Assembly: GCA_949152475.1 (NCBI GenBank)
Contig: OX424564.1
Span: forward strand, 6,696,001 to 6,760,000
DNA length: 64,000 nt
Origin: Terebella lapidaria
Taxonomy: Eukaryota > Annelida > Polychaeta > Terebellida > Terebellidae
Reading direction: 5' to 3'
Notes under the pieces: model-generated
What the model was told of the DNA's origin: nothing
What the model saw: the letters and a program-made list of their open reading frames with translations, nothing else
Database searches by the model: none
Program-made: the position numbers and the translations under genes
Shown: positions 49,563 to 61,860 of the stretch, in pieces
Position numbering within the stretch: the first letter of the stretch is position 1
Layout of the letters: each line of letters starts with the position of its first letter

Positions 49563-52500
49563 CTACAGTCTATGTGATAGCTCTACATTTTTCCCTTCAC
49601 ACTTAGGCACTCCATTTGCATGTAGTCGGTCGTCCTTTCCTTCTACGGATCCCACATAACCTACATTCCATGTTCCCGCATCCTTGTACATGTTTTCCTT
49701 GTCATGTGATTTATCATCATATCCGACATCCGTGTCCGGAAGCACGTTATCACCAGATCCTAGGGCCCAAGGTTGCGCCTCGGCCTTTACGAACACCATG
49801 AATATGATCCAACCGAATGCATAAATTCCAGAGCCTATGTAGAAGACGATTTGCCATTCCTCTTGGGTACCCTGTTGTTGTATATAAAAAAAAAACTAGT
49901 ACACTGTGTTTGGTATAATGATTGCAGTATCAGCTTATAAATGAATGTTTTAATTTACCAACATTCAAATATTTTCTGTTAAAACAAATGGATTTTGAAA
50001 GAGATTGTTTCCATTCAGTTGTCAAACATACATTCTGTGTCAGAAGTGCCGCAGCTATAGGGGCAATGATGCCAGAAGCCGTCGAGAAACAGTTCGTGAT
50101 TCCTCCAATGATCGATGTGAATCTGCAATTCGAGAAAAATTACTCGGAGGGAAATAATGACCAAAATAGGCACAATCATACCGTCAGCAGCATATGCTTC
50201 ATTCTAGGTCATTTAAGAGTGCGCTTAGAGTATTCATGTCTTCTCTCACAAATAGTATGTAAACATGACGTTTGTATGGTGGCTGATATATGCCATAATT
50301 ATTATTTTTTGCAACACGCTTCACAAGATGCAAAAAAAAAAAAAATTTTGACCGCGTTCAAAATGTTTTCTACACGTTCGAAATGTTTTGCACGCGTTCA
50401 AAACTATTGAAATCGTGATCAAAACTACAGTACATCCGACATGTAGAAATAGTTTTGATCGCTTGCAAAACATTTTGATCACGTTCAAAATATTTTATAT
50501 GCATACGAAACTTTTTGTACGCGTTCAAAACTATTTAAATCGCGATCAAAACTGTTTCTGACGTACGAACACGTGAAAATATTTTGTATGCGTACGAAAC
50601 TTTCTGTACACGTTCAATTCGCGATCAAAACTAATTCTGACCTACGAAAATTGTTTCTGACGCGTCACAAATAAGTTAGAACGCGTGCACAACCAAAATT
50701 TCTATGGCCCGACCCACTGAGGAAAACATAAATAATTCAAGCACTTTCCTACGGACGAAATTAGTTTTGTACCTACGAAAAAAGTTTGTATGTACAAAAC
50801 TAATTTCAAAGGGTCAGGCCATAGAAATATCTGGTCAAATCAACAAACCTACAAAACTAATTTCGTAGGTACGAATTTTGTACGTACAAACTATGAGATT
50901 GGCAATGTTCTCTATGACTATGAGATTGGATAACGGACCTTGTTTTGTTTGCTCGGAATACTTAATACTGGGTATTGATTCCACGTCTATTGCTCAATTT
51001 ATTTTTTTTCACACACAGTAATCATTCATCCACACTCTACACGCACCTATACTTTTTATAGTGGGTGCATTTGGATGTATTTTGGAATACTCATGAGAAG
51101 AAATAAATGGCACAAAACGTGTCTATAGATGATAATACTATAGGCTCCAGGTGCTTTACACTTATTTTTCCGGGCAGCATAAAATTCACAGCGTCTGGTG
51201 GACGCATCGAATCTGTACCAACCTTGGAGCTACCTCCAACATGACGGTACCGAGTCCAGTCCTTGTGAGACCCGCAAACCCTTCTGATATACAGAGGATG
51301 GCGACGGCTGCACCTCGCTGTTCGCATCCCATGAACGAGAGCACCACCAGCATCACAGCAGGGATCAGCATCGCTGCCGCAGCAAATATGGTGAAATGTG
51401 TGATTAGTTAGAAATATTCTTGTATTGCACCGTACGACATACCGCCCGCAACATTACTGTTCCCGAGTGTCCGATCAATAGCCTTTTTGCTTGTGATTTG
51501 GTATTTCAAATATATAAATGTACTTTATTTCAGATTTCTAATGTCGTATCGGTTGGGCTAAATCTCTATTGCAACTGTTCCAGTTCGGGTTTGAAATTTG
51601 TACCATTCAAATATTGTGTATAATGGGTATGTACATAAAACAATCAATGTAGACCGAAACCCGTTTCTGCTTACGAAATTATTGCTATTTTCATATGCCA
51701 ACACAGCGTGCGAAAAGTTGGCATGGAATATGGCACATTTACCGAATGACACAAAAGCAATGTTCATATAAGGCAATGTATGAAACATGATTCAAGGATG
51801 TGACATAGAAACCTACAGCATGTTTGCATCGTTTTTCGAGTAGCTGTCGTCGAGAGTAGTCCTTTCTTCCGGATAGCGTCGGCCACAAACCCACCCGTGA
51901 TGCTGACTACGCATTTGACGAGGTGAGGCAATGCGTTGTAGATCCCATTCTGAAAAAATAAGAAAAAATATGTCAATCTCAAATGGTGTGATGCGATTTC
52001 AATAACATAGTCAACTGAAGCGTATTCTGTGACCACCAATATTTTAAAGTGAAAAGTATCCGTCCTGACAGGAATACCTCCGCGTATGAACGTAACAAAT
52101 AATGGATTGTGAATAAATTTTTTCATTGATGCTCTGTGATACTGAGAAGTTTTTTATGATATGTTAAAAGTATTTTTTTAACACATAATACTTATCATTT
52201 GCAAAGGACCCCAAGTAGATCTGATGTAGTTTAGGTACATCAACTCATTTTCTGTTCAGTTTCTAATAGTTACCATCGAGATGTCAAACTTGAGCACGTC
52301 TTTCATGTACTGTGCCCCAGAAGTGAGCGTTGTGTAACCGCCCCATGCTGTGCAAAAATCCGTGAAAAATATCCCCAAACACGGCAAAGATGTGAAAATC
52401 TTCAGCCAAGGAATGGCAAGCTAAAACAAAAAATTAGCCCAATGGGCTAGAAAGGTTACCGGAGAAATATACAGAGTTAAGCCGAGAAAGTTGAAGGTCA

Positions 52501-55500
52501 AATTCAAGGTGACCACTGAAATCGCCATATCTCTAACCTTGAAAATGGGATCAAAGGTTAAATTCTAGATCACCAAACTATTCAGCATACATCAGTTCCT
52601 ATATGTTCACTATGGACCCCTAAGCTGTAAATTTGATAATAAGCGAGATATAAGCCATTTTGTAATCTGACTTTGAAAATAAAATGACTGACCTTGAAAT
52701 TTAGGTCAAAGGTCAAATTCAATATCATTAAAATATTCAGAATATATCATTTCCTATATGTTCACAATTGATTCCTAAGCTGTAAAGTCGATAATAAGCG
52801 AGATATTAGCCATTTTGTCCTGTTGACCTTGAAAAGGAGGTCAAAAGTCAAATTCAAGGTCACTAGAATATTCAGCATATATCATTTCCTATATGTTCAC
52901 AATTGATTTCTAAGCTGTAAAGGCGCTAATAAGCAAGATATTGGCCATTTTGTCCTGTGACCTTGAAAATGAGGTCAAAGGTCAAATTCAAGGTCATGAG
53001 AATATTCAGCATATATCATTTCCTATATGTTCACAATTGATTCCTAAGCTGTAAAGTCGATAATAAGCGAGATATTAGCAATTTTGTCCTGTGACCTTGG
53101 AAATGAGGTCAAAGGTCAAATTCAAGGTCATGAGAATATTCAGCATATATCATTTCCTATATGTTCACAATTGATTCCTAAGCTGTAAAGTCGATAATAA
53201 GCGAGATATTAGCCATTTTGTCATGTGACCTTGAGAATGAGCTCAAAGGTCAAATTCAAGGTCATGAGAATTTTCAGCATATATCATTTCCTATATGTTC
53301 ACAATTGATTCCTAAGCTGTAAAGTCGCTAATAAGCAAGATATTGGCCGTTTTGTCCTGTGACCTTGAAAATGAGGTAAAAGGTCAAATTCAAGGTCACG
53401 AGAATTTTAGCATATATATCATTTCCTATATGTTCACAATCCATTCCTAAGCTGTAAAGTCGCTAATAAGCAAGATATTGGCCATTTTGTCCTGTGACCT
53501 TGAAAATGAGGTCAAAGCTCAAATTCAAGGCCACGAGAATATTCAGCATATATCATTTCCTATATGTTCACAATTGATTCCTAAGCTGTAAAGTCGATAA
53601 TAAGCGAGTTATTAGCAATTTTGTCCTGCGACCTTGGAAATGAGGTCAAAGGTCAAATTCAAGGTCACGAAAATATTCAGCATATATCATTTCCTATATG
53701 TTCACAATTCATTCCTAAACTGTAAAGTCGATAATAAGCGAGATATTAGCCATTTTGTCATGTGACCTTGAAAATGAGGTCAAAGGTCAAATTCAAGGTC
53801 ACAAGAATATTCAGCATATATCATTTCCTATATGTCCACAATTGATTCCTAAGCTGTAAAATCGATAATAAGTGAGATATTAGCCATTTTGTCCTGTGAC
53901 CTTGAAAATGAGGTCAAAGGTCAAATTCAAGGTCATGACAATAATCTGCATACATCATTTCCTATATGTTCATAATTGATTGCTAAGCTGTAAAGTCGAT
54001 AACAAGCGAGATATTAGCCATTTTGTCCTGTGACCTTGAAAATGAGTTCGAAGGTCAAATTCAAGGTCATCAGAATATTCAGCATATATCATTTCCTATA
54101 TGTCCACAATTGATTCCTAAGCTGTAGAGTCGATAATAAGCGAGATATAAGCCATTTTGTGCTCTGACCTTGAAAATGAGGTCAGAGATCAAATTCAAGG
54201 TCACGAGAATATTCTGCATATATTATTTCCTATATGTCCACAATTGATTCCTAAGCTGTAGAGTCGATAATAAGCGAGATATAAGCCATTTTGTGCTCTG
54301 ACCTTGAAACTGAGGTCAGAGGTCAAATTCAAGGTCACGAGAATATTCAGCATATATCATTTCCTATATGTCCACAATTGATTCCTAGTCTCTAATCTCA
54401 ATATCAAGTGAGATATTAGGCATAATGTGTCCCATTATAAAGCATAGGAGAATTTACCATGGGAAAGTCCCATTTGGGCCGAGTTTGGGCCAAAATGGCC
54501 CACTTCGAGCGATTCAAGCGCAACGAAATTTATAGACATCATAGAAGTACATATGAAGAGTGTTATGTATCAAAAAGAAAAAAAGTTACTGAACAGATTT
54601 TGAGAAAATGGCCGCCAAAGTCCAAAATCAGGCATTTTTCGTCGAAAACGGCCGCCATTTTGAAGAAAAAGCGAAAATCAAAAAACTAAAAAAAACCTCC
54701 TTCTTGAATTATTTTTATGTATTTTTCTGCAAAATTTCAGAAAAATTCGCCCGTAAACAAAAAAGATAAAAATGTGGACGACGACGACGGACGACGACGG
54801 ACGACGACGGACGACGGACGACGACGGACGACGGACGCAACGCCATGCCAATAGGTTATCGGACCATAGGTCCGGTAACCTAAAAACACGGTGACGAGGA
54901 GTACTACATGGCAACGTTAACAGAGTGTCTCTATAGTTGTTTTTTTGCGGACTGATTAATGTATACTGTGTCTCTCAATTATCATACTTGCTCCGTAGAA
55001 CGTTCCGCTCGGTTTTCAACGATATACTTCCGTTCTTTTTCTTTCATGTATCTGTAATTGTCGGGTTTGTTGGCAGCGAAAATCACCCAGGACAATGTCC
55101 ACAGCGTCATGATTAGAGCTTAAATATATGACACAATACACATTTTCAAAATTCATACAGAAAGAAACCCAAGAGCCTTATATCTAATGGTCCTGGTATG
55201 CATGGCTGCCAGGAATCAGGAGCAGGTTGTAATACTAAATAGATCACACCGCAGTTAAACCGTGGTGTGTCTTGTAATTACCTGGTACGTAGTACACCCA
55301 CGGCCATCCAAAGGACTCGCATATGGCCCCGGACATGGCAAATGCCACGACACTTCCGATTGAATATCCTGTACGATAAAAAGGGTTTAGCCGAATGTTC
55401 ACTAAGCAAGTGTATATTTGGGGAAATATTTTTCTTTTTCCCCAAGGGATGTGATGAAACGATGTATTACGACCGAAGCCTTCGTACTCAGCCTCACTGA

Positions 55501-56818
55501 CTCTACAAGTCAGCGCCAGCATATGATGTTCTTCACAACCTAAAACACTTCCAGAGCTAGTTGCGGCAATGAGGTCGAAGTGCCCAACTAATCTCAGAAC
55601 TGCTCTACGAGGATATGTTTTGACAGTACTATGGCATTTTTCAGGAAATTCTACATATAGACGGGTGCCACAAGTGGAGCGGGAAATCCTCAAAACACCT
55701 GATTTCAATATATGTCCATATATGGGGGTTCATCTAGTTTTTTCAACATTTCCAGAGAATGCATAACAACCTCGAAATAATGTACACATGGGTACTGCTT
55801 TAATGTGTGTATACGGAATTGTTCATTATTGTTGTCGACTTTTGGAAAATGAAGATGCTTTCATATATGTAGATATATTTCACAGTTAATAATCCTACAT
55901 ATATGGCGGTGGTGGTGAGTTTATCCAGACTACTAACCAGATGCCTGTATGCTGTAGGAAATACTCCGCTCATAGACAGGTATCCAGTCAAACTGGATCG
56001 CCCTTATATTCGGCACAAACACTCCCTAATGAAATTGTAAATTATATGCCATGTATATTCATAACAAGTCACGATAACTAATGATTTGATTATGGTATGC
56101 CCACAAGCCAACTAACATTCAAAGATTGAAATCAAGACCGATTTATTGATATCAGCAGCACAAGGTCGATATGTAATAATTAATATGCTCACACATCCCA
56201 GTCCCAGGAGAATCCTCATGGCGAAGAGCGCCCACTCACTCTTCTCAGCGCTGACCTCGAAGAGAAGCGTGGCTAGTACAGCCACCATCATCCCTCCGAT
56301 GATCACCCACTTGGCGCCAAACTTTAGTCCCATGACACCCCCGGCAATGTGCGTCAATAGGTAGCCAATGAAGAAAGCGCTGTTCAGCAGACCACGGGTC
56401 GTACGGTCCCACTCAAACTCACCTGTCTGGCAAATCAGCGAAATGAGAAGTCAGAGTGCGAGACCTATACCCACAACAAAACGCTATATACGATACTACG
56501 ACCTTTAAGTGTTACCATGTCGAAAGGATCTTCGTATAGATTAATCTAGGTATAGATTACATATCGATTACAGCGGCAGTATCCTCATGAACTTGGCAGG
56601 AGGGCTGTGCCACACCTGTTGTTCTCCTTCGAGTTCACCACAGCTATCCCCAGGGTCGACCGTTGTGGCCCAGCTATTGTTGCTGGTCACATTCTCCACC
56701 GGGTCCACCGTCATACACACGATCCCAACACTGAAGTTGAACCGGATGAGGTAGAACGCTGTCGATCCCAGGAACCAGAAAATCACCATCCCAAACCGGG
56801 ATGATGGGAACAGTGGAA
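49563..56818 (-). CDS. SLC17-family MFS transporter (sialin/VGLUT-like), ten exons seen
   Basis: Exons in coding order: 56818-56616, 56426-56193, 56025-55938, 55368-55282, 55118-54988, 52420-52274, 51949-51817, 51373-51223, 50122-50032, 49871-49563. All have GT-AG borders and matching phases, giving 523 residues plus stop. The first exon seen starts in phase 1, so a short upstream exon with the start codon is missing. Family members move organic anions or phosphate across vesicle or plasma membranes with twelve helices. Seen features are TM1 with RFNFSVGIVCM, a loop with N-glycosylation sites (ENVTSNNSW), EFEWDRTTRGLL, GYLLTHIAGGVMGLKFGAKW, RILLGLGCGVFVP, and WVYYVPG. Also seen are AIPWLKIFTSLPCLGIFF, GLLSTTATRKTMQ and QEEWQIVFYIGSGIY. 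The substrate cannot be told. The tail after QPWA is about 60 residues, polar and acidic. Repeats fill several introns. Confidence 0.9.
50335..50895. repeat. Degenerate short-motif array in SLC17 intron
   Basis: Recurring 9-12-mers such as CGCGTTCAAAA, GATCAAAACT and TACGTACAAA appear in both orientations. The tract holds many CG, ACGT and TCGA words in an otherwise AT-rich region. A repeat D piece follows at 50895-50995. It looks like an old simple array that has scrambled, with no coding. Confidence 0.5.
52421..52445 (-). promoter_or_regulatory. Splice acceptor built partly from a transposon end
   Basis: Read on the reverse strand, the family A hairpin is followed by GGGCTAATTTTTTGTTTTAG and then the exon. 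Other A copies also end GGGCTAATTTTTT, so CTAAT (branch-point-like) and the T-run belong to the element. Only the last bases before the AG are host sequence. Confidence 0.65.
52427..54881 (-). mobile_element. Repeat family A, longest copy f, inside SLC17 intron
   Basis: The 5' end is at 54881 (plus strand GGTCCGGTAACCT, next to CACGG...T-run on the reverse strand). The 3' end is at about 52427 (TTAGCCCAATGGGCTA and AAAGGTTACCGG on the plus strand). About fourteen ~135-bp units lie between 52490 and 54390. Each keeps TGACCTTGAAAATGAGGTCA, an overlapping AGGTCAAAGGTCA and TTCAAGGTCA. Units are very alike. A (GAC)n-like tract lies at 54779-54838. Same transcriptional orientation as the host gene. 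Confidence 0.85.
55640..55745 (+). repeat. Repeat D fragment in SLC17 intron
   Basis: ACGGGTGCCACAAGTGGAGC and AACACCTGATTTCA match the D copies near 36170 and 46830. About 100 bp, diverged. Confidence 0.5.
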
Positions 56819-56874
56819 CTGAAAACGATTATACATTTATCATTGCAGTAAATAACTAACTTTCATAGTTTCAT

Positions 56875-57000
56875 GAGCAGAAGTCTGAAAGTTTCCAGAT
56901 AAATGACGTTTGATTCCCGGGTGAAGTATGTCTAGTACACAATACCGTTTAGTCTAAAAAATATCAGCAAAAAAAAAGCGATGTAAACGAGTTAACACAT
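56875..57000. repeat. Foldback repeat F, partial copy
   Basis: One arm only: AGAAGTCTGAAAGTTTCC through GGTGAAGTATGTCTAGTA to GATGTAAACGAGTTA. It lies just upstream of the first SLC17 exon seen. Confidence 0.5.
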
Positions 57001-57041
57001 CAAGAGTATAGGAGTGTACGGTGGCTCCTATCTGCCAATAT

Positions 57042-57368
57042 CACAGTGCGCAATCAGTTTGAAGATTTGGTCACTGGAGGTGGTGCTTTTCAGCAAATTT
57101 CACAGAAAAGAGGCAAGTTAAATTTAGGCTGTTGAGTTTGGTGATGCAAATGCATACTAAATTCGGAGAACTACTCAATAGAATACTGTAGTTACGTTCA
57201 ATATACTCAAAACTGATTATTAGCGGTGACTAAACAACATGAGAGCAGATATTTTTTGATGCAGAGCGGCCACTATATGAATATTCCCCATTTATCACCC
57301 ATTTCACGCCCTCACGTATCAATTGCTCACCTCCAGTGACCAAATCTTCAAACTGATTGCGCACTGTG
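57042..57368. repeat. 41-bp perfect inverted repeat with 245-bp loop
   Basis: 57042-57082 (starting CACAGTGCGCAATCAGTTTG) is the exact reverse complement of 57328-57368. The loop has no coding frame. No further copy of the arms was found in the window, so the parent element is unknown. Confidence 0.9.
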
Positions 57369-58973
57369 AATATGCTTATGCCGAGAGTTTTTTCAAACTG
57401 TTCTTTTTTTTGTCAAATTCGCATAAAATGTTTATGCAGTTTTTTTTAATTCGCCTAATTATTTACTTCGTGAATAAAATTGATGAACGAAAATCGAGAG
57501 TTTTGCTGATATATTAGCGAATTACCTTGCCAAAACACTGTTATTCGCGAGGAAAATAATTTAAAGCGATATTGGCAGGAAAACTATTTTTTTTCCAAAT
57601 CAGTTGCATATATGCCTGTGGTCTCAGAGAAATAGGTCACAAAACAAACTATGCTTGATCAGATGGATAAATCAAGCATTTGACAGTACTAGCAGCCGCT
57701 TTTCCTTTCTTTTGTGCGCCACTCAGAGTTACCTCTGACTTCACCTATTTCACGCTCGATTGGCTCGAACATACAAGAGTAAGCTGAAATCGCACTGCAT
57801 CACGGGATACAAAGCACCGAGAATGGCGATAATGTAAACAAACTGAAAATATCTCCAGCAGAAATTCGCAACGAAATCAATTAGAAAGGGGTGTCTGATT
57901 GGGCATACAAGTGCAGATATATAGCTGTTAAGTTTTCTTCTTTCGATCAGAAAGATATGGAAAAATCCATAACTTGTTGCCAATATCACTTTAAGTTGCA
58001 TCCTTTCACGAATTTAATTCTTTTAGCAATATAATAAAATAAAGTTGCTAAGCTTATAATAATCGCGAGTTTTATCACTGCAAAATCACAAACTAAACTG
58101 CCAAAGCAATTTTATTCGCGAGGTAAATAGATCTAATTTATAATTTAATCGTGTCAAAGTCATATATTTATTATTGGCTTTCTTTACCCTTTTCTGTTGT
58201 TTCTTGCTTCGAATCCATATCTCCCCACAAAACAAACGTATTCCCATTTAGTTATATAAGGACATGTGAACTGGCCCCGAGAATCTGACCAACTTGTTCT
58301 CCGTCGATAGTTCTCACCCTTATTAATAAGATTATTGTTTATCTATGCGATATCAATCAATCATGAATCACAACACAATGATGAGACGATTAATGACTTG
58401 TTACATTTGTTTGAGTGCATAACAAGCGAATATCTTACATTGTCATCCAATACGATATGTTATCGACAATGATTTGATAGCCCCTTGTCGTTTGTGGTCT
58501 ATATATATATATATATATACATGATATATGTACACGCGTTTATGTGGAACGTGAGTGCAGGTCGACATAATTATCATTTTACATATCATGGGTCACGGTA
58601 GATATGAGGGCATCGTGTGTACCTATACTATCCATCTACATCATGGAACGTAAATTGTTTTACCTAAAGATGTCGTGGCACCTGTCTCGTAGCAATTTCC
58701 CGTCTGTCCGTCAGGAAAAATTGATCCAGTGCCCAAGTGACTAAATACGCAGATGACAATTATAATGACATCACCTTTTGGCATCTAATCGTGTTTTTTT
58801 AAGTAACATGGTAATAAATACATTTATACTACTGAGCCGGTAGCATTAATAAATACATTATTACTACTGAGGTATCAATGCTAGTACACGTTAAATATGT
58901 CCCCGACTATACCATAAAATCAGCGGCCTTTTGATGCTCATACCCCTATTGAACTCGTTATGTCCCCCGGAAA
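57369..58973. other. No gene recognised; TA microsatellite
   Basis: AT-rich, with a (TA)n run at about 58500-58518. A B-related or neighbouring repeat piece lies at 58820-58930 (CACGTTAAATATGTCCCCGA, compare 3829-3848). The missing first exon of the SLC17 gene may lie here but I could not place it. Confidence 0.45.
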
Positions 58974-59330
58974 ACGACGTCACGCACTTTATTCCAAAAC
59001 GTACCAAGATATTATCTCAAACTTTTTGTATGCATACCTCGGGCCCTGAGATAGCTATTGGATTCCAGGCAAATTGGAAAAAAACAAGATGGCTGCCAAA
59101 AAAAGCCCTTTTTTTAGAAAGAAAACCCCATCCAAAAACGACATCACACACTTTATTCCAAAACGTACCAAGATATCATCACGAAACTTTTTGTACACAT
59201 ACATCGGACCCTGAATTAGGTTACTATCGAATTTCATCCAAATCGGAAAAACAAGATGGCCGTAACAATAAAACACTCTGTTTTATTGAAAAATGACGTC
59301 ACACACTTTATTCCATAACGTACCGAGGGA
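58974..59330 (+). repeat. About 175-bp tandem repeat, 2.2 units
   Basis: The landmark GACGTCACGCACTTTATTCC recurs with changes near 59140 and 59296. Units share CCAAAACGTACCAAGATAT and AAAACAAGATGGC. The last unit is partial. Divergence between units is moderate. Confidence 0.75.
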
Positions 59331-59394
59331 CACCTGTGCGGTCGAGAGACCGACTGCCTTTCCCGACCGCCCTCTATTTTACACTGTTTTTTGT

Positions 59395-60125
59395 TGTTTA
59401 TTATTTGGCGGTGCTGAACGGTATCGTGTTATAACTTGGCATACTTCACCTGGGAGTCAAACGACAATTTTCCACCGAACCTCTATCGCTAAAATATAAG
59501 AAGTTGGCAATCTACCCCCTATGTTAAAGTTAGCCTCACCATTGAATATATGGGTCCGTTCACGATTCTGTATACTCGATCGCTTTTGTAGCGGTGCAAT
59601 CAACATGTTTGTGTAGAATACATACCAATGTGTCTTCAGGTCAAAAATTATAACAACCCGTCCAATCCTGACGGATATAAAAACGACCATATCCCCGAAT
59701 ATGCTCAGATTGAGGGCAAGTAGCGGAATCAGTTGAGGCGCTGGCCTCGTGACCAGCAGGTTGCTGGTTCGAACCGTCGCGGTGTTGTGTTGACTGTCTA
59801 ACACCCGCGGGCAAGGTGTGTATCACAAAGTGTCAGTGTTTGCTAATGGATGTGTGACCTAGTCACCTTGCGCAGTGGCTGTAACATGTAGCTCCTTGTT
59901 GGAAAACGTTGAAAACTGCTATAAACAAACTTACGCCTAAATTATTAATTAATTATTAATGATGATTATCATTGATTACTATTATTGATTATAAGATTAA
60001 TTATTAGGATTATCCATTTTGCGATAGAAGTCTGGAATTCGTAAGAAAATTGCTGTTTGACACCTATATGAAGATATTATACGATATCAGCAAACAGGGT
60101 GTGAACGAGTTAGAAAAACCAGAGT
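59395..60125. repeat. Foldback repeat F interrupted by a SINE
   Basis: The left arm is 59395-59540 (GTTATAACTTGGCATACTTC; AGTTGGCAATCTACCCC). The right arm is 60021-60125 (GCGATAGAAGTCTGGAATTC; GAGTTAGAAAAACCAGAGTA). The centre carries the SINE at 59712-60015. Confidence 0.7.
59712..60015 (+). mobile_element. tRNA-derived SINE
   Basis: The head has an A-box-like TAGCGGAATCAGTTGAGGCG and a perfect B box GGTTCGAACC. A near-perfect anticodon-like stem (GCTGG/CCAGC) lies between them. A ~150-bp tRNA-unrelated body follows, then a low-complexity ATTA/GATTATT tail from about 59945. It sits inside a foldback F copy. It is the only copy in the window. Confidence 0.75.
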
Positions 60126-60179
60126 AGAGGGTTTGTTTGGAAAGTTGGCTGAGTAGGCCATTTGGCAACTGTATGCTGA

Positions 60180-60540
60180 TTATATCAAGTGTACAGTAAA
60201 AGCGAATACATTTCACACACTGTCTGCACCTGATGTGCTGGTGTGACTGGCTGTGAATGTTTGGTCGGACCTTGTTTTAATTCCAATAAACTTGTATATT
60301 AAGTTTGTTTTTGGCATTATCAAAATCTATTCGTTGAAATAAGTTGATATATATTTTTATTGCTCCACGAAACATGATATGAAACGTTTTTAGTACATCA
60401 TAGCTGGGGTGTATTCATCAAACTATTATTACCAAAACCACAAGATGTTGCTGATGCCAATCGAAAATCTAAATTACAAACAGATCCCGACCAATCATTT
60501 TATCCAAAGACACTGGTGTCACCATGGACAGACAAAATAG
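60180..60540. repeat. Two repeat B fragments in inverted orientation
   Basis: 60180-60330 reads in the same sense as the B copy at 36860 (CACACTGTCTGCACCTGATG). 60425-60540 is its inverse (TTATCCAAAGACACTGGTGTC). Both are diverged and face each other across about 95 bp. Confidence 0.55.
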
Positions 60541-61611
60541 CGCGTGCGACTTTTTCACTGCCAATATATCTCGAAAAGGACTTTCTAAAAACTGTTTGGC
60601 AAATGTGACGGAATTTTCCAGCATCTGACTAGAAAAATCGACACAGCAAGATATTGTGCAACGTACAACGATTTAATACCCGACAGTACCGGTGTTGTAC
60701 GGTATTATCCGGGAGCGGGAGGGGGGGGGGGGGGCTAAACATTTGTTGAGCAGAGATCCTGGATAAAGTGCTCACAGTATCATTAGAACTGGATGTTACA
60801 ATTCAGTGTACAAGTGACATAAATTCGTGTTTGAATGTAAGAATAATGTTCCAATCAATTGATCCTTTATTCTTTCGTACTTCATCAGTTGACGGGATCC
60901 TTCCTTACGAGTTACTCACGAATAATAATGAGATATACTGTTCCCCGTCATCTGACATGGCATGTTGATAAAATCACCATCAGCTTTCAACACAAAACAT
61001 TCGGCTTCCTCTTTTGTAGTCATTTGAGCCGTTCATGGAAGTCTTTGTGATTGTTTGTCGTAATTTACTTGACACGATAGTACCAATTTTAGAGCTTTAG
61101 GCGTTACACTTGTGGGGTCCGACAAACACACTGCAAACATAGAGGAGGGCGACAACATGTATAATATGTTGACAAGACTGTGAGATGAATATTGACATGC
61201 TGCATTTGTTCAAAGCATGCAAGTGCTTAATATTCGGTTGGGCTTATTTCGCAGAAATTTTTTAATTGTCATTATCTAAATCCTGTCTGGTATTTTATGG
61301 TGAGCCTTCTATATGGTAATAGGTTTAAACAATCATAATAATTTCCATCAATTTTCCGTGCCTGGGAGTTACACAGTTTGGTCCTAAGACTGTACTGATA
61401 CAGGTGAACGCATGATGTATGTATCGATCAAATACCGCAAGTGCGAGATTTCGATGATGACAATAGAATATTGACACCAAAGACTTGCTTTGTATCCCTT
61501 AATGCAATGCGAGTACAGCTTACTCGTATATGTTCGAGCTAGTCGAGCGTGAACTAGGTTAAGTCCGGGCATCCCAATCAATTTTTGATGCACATTTGTC
61601 ACAGACTTAAT
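60541..61611. other. No recognisable feature
   Basis: AT-rich, with a G-run at 60720-60734. No exon, RNA gene or repeat was supported. Confidence 0.5.
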
Positions 61612-61860
61612 AATGTATTATGGTTGTGGTTATTAGGATATCTGAAAAAGTGATGCGGCGACGCGATTTTCATTTTTATTATTCCCTGAAATTGGCTGCT
61701 AGTGAATGTTCCGGTCAAATATGGCCCGTTTGGCCAACCATTTATCCTGAAATTGCCTGCTGATGACTAACCCGGTCGAATTTGGCCAATTTGGTCAGCC
61801 ATACACAATCGGAACCATTTGACTTGATCATTATCTCACCAAAATCGGCAAACGGGTGTC
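61612..61860 (+). repeat. Repeat H, copy 1
   Basis: Shares AAAGTGATGCGGCGACGCGA, ATTGCCTGCTGATGACTAA and TCGG.ACCATTT with 63110-63378 in the same order. The two copies differ by about one base in eight by eye, plus small gaps. No coding evidence. Confidence 0.7.

Noticed and set aside
52490-54390. Possible satellite centromere
   Set aside because: The ~135-bp array is bounded by element ends and repeats at several dispersed sites with the same flanks, so it belongs to a transposable element.
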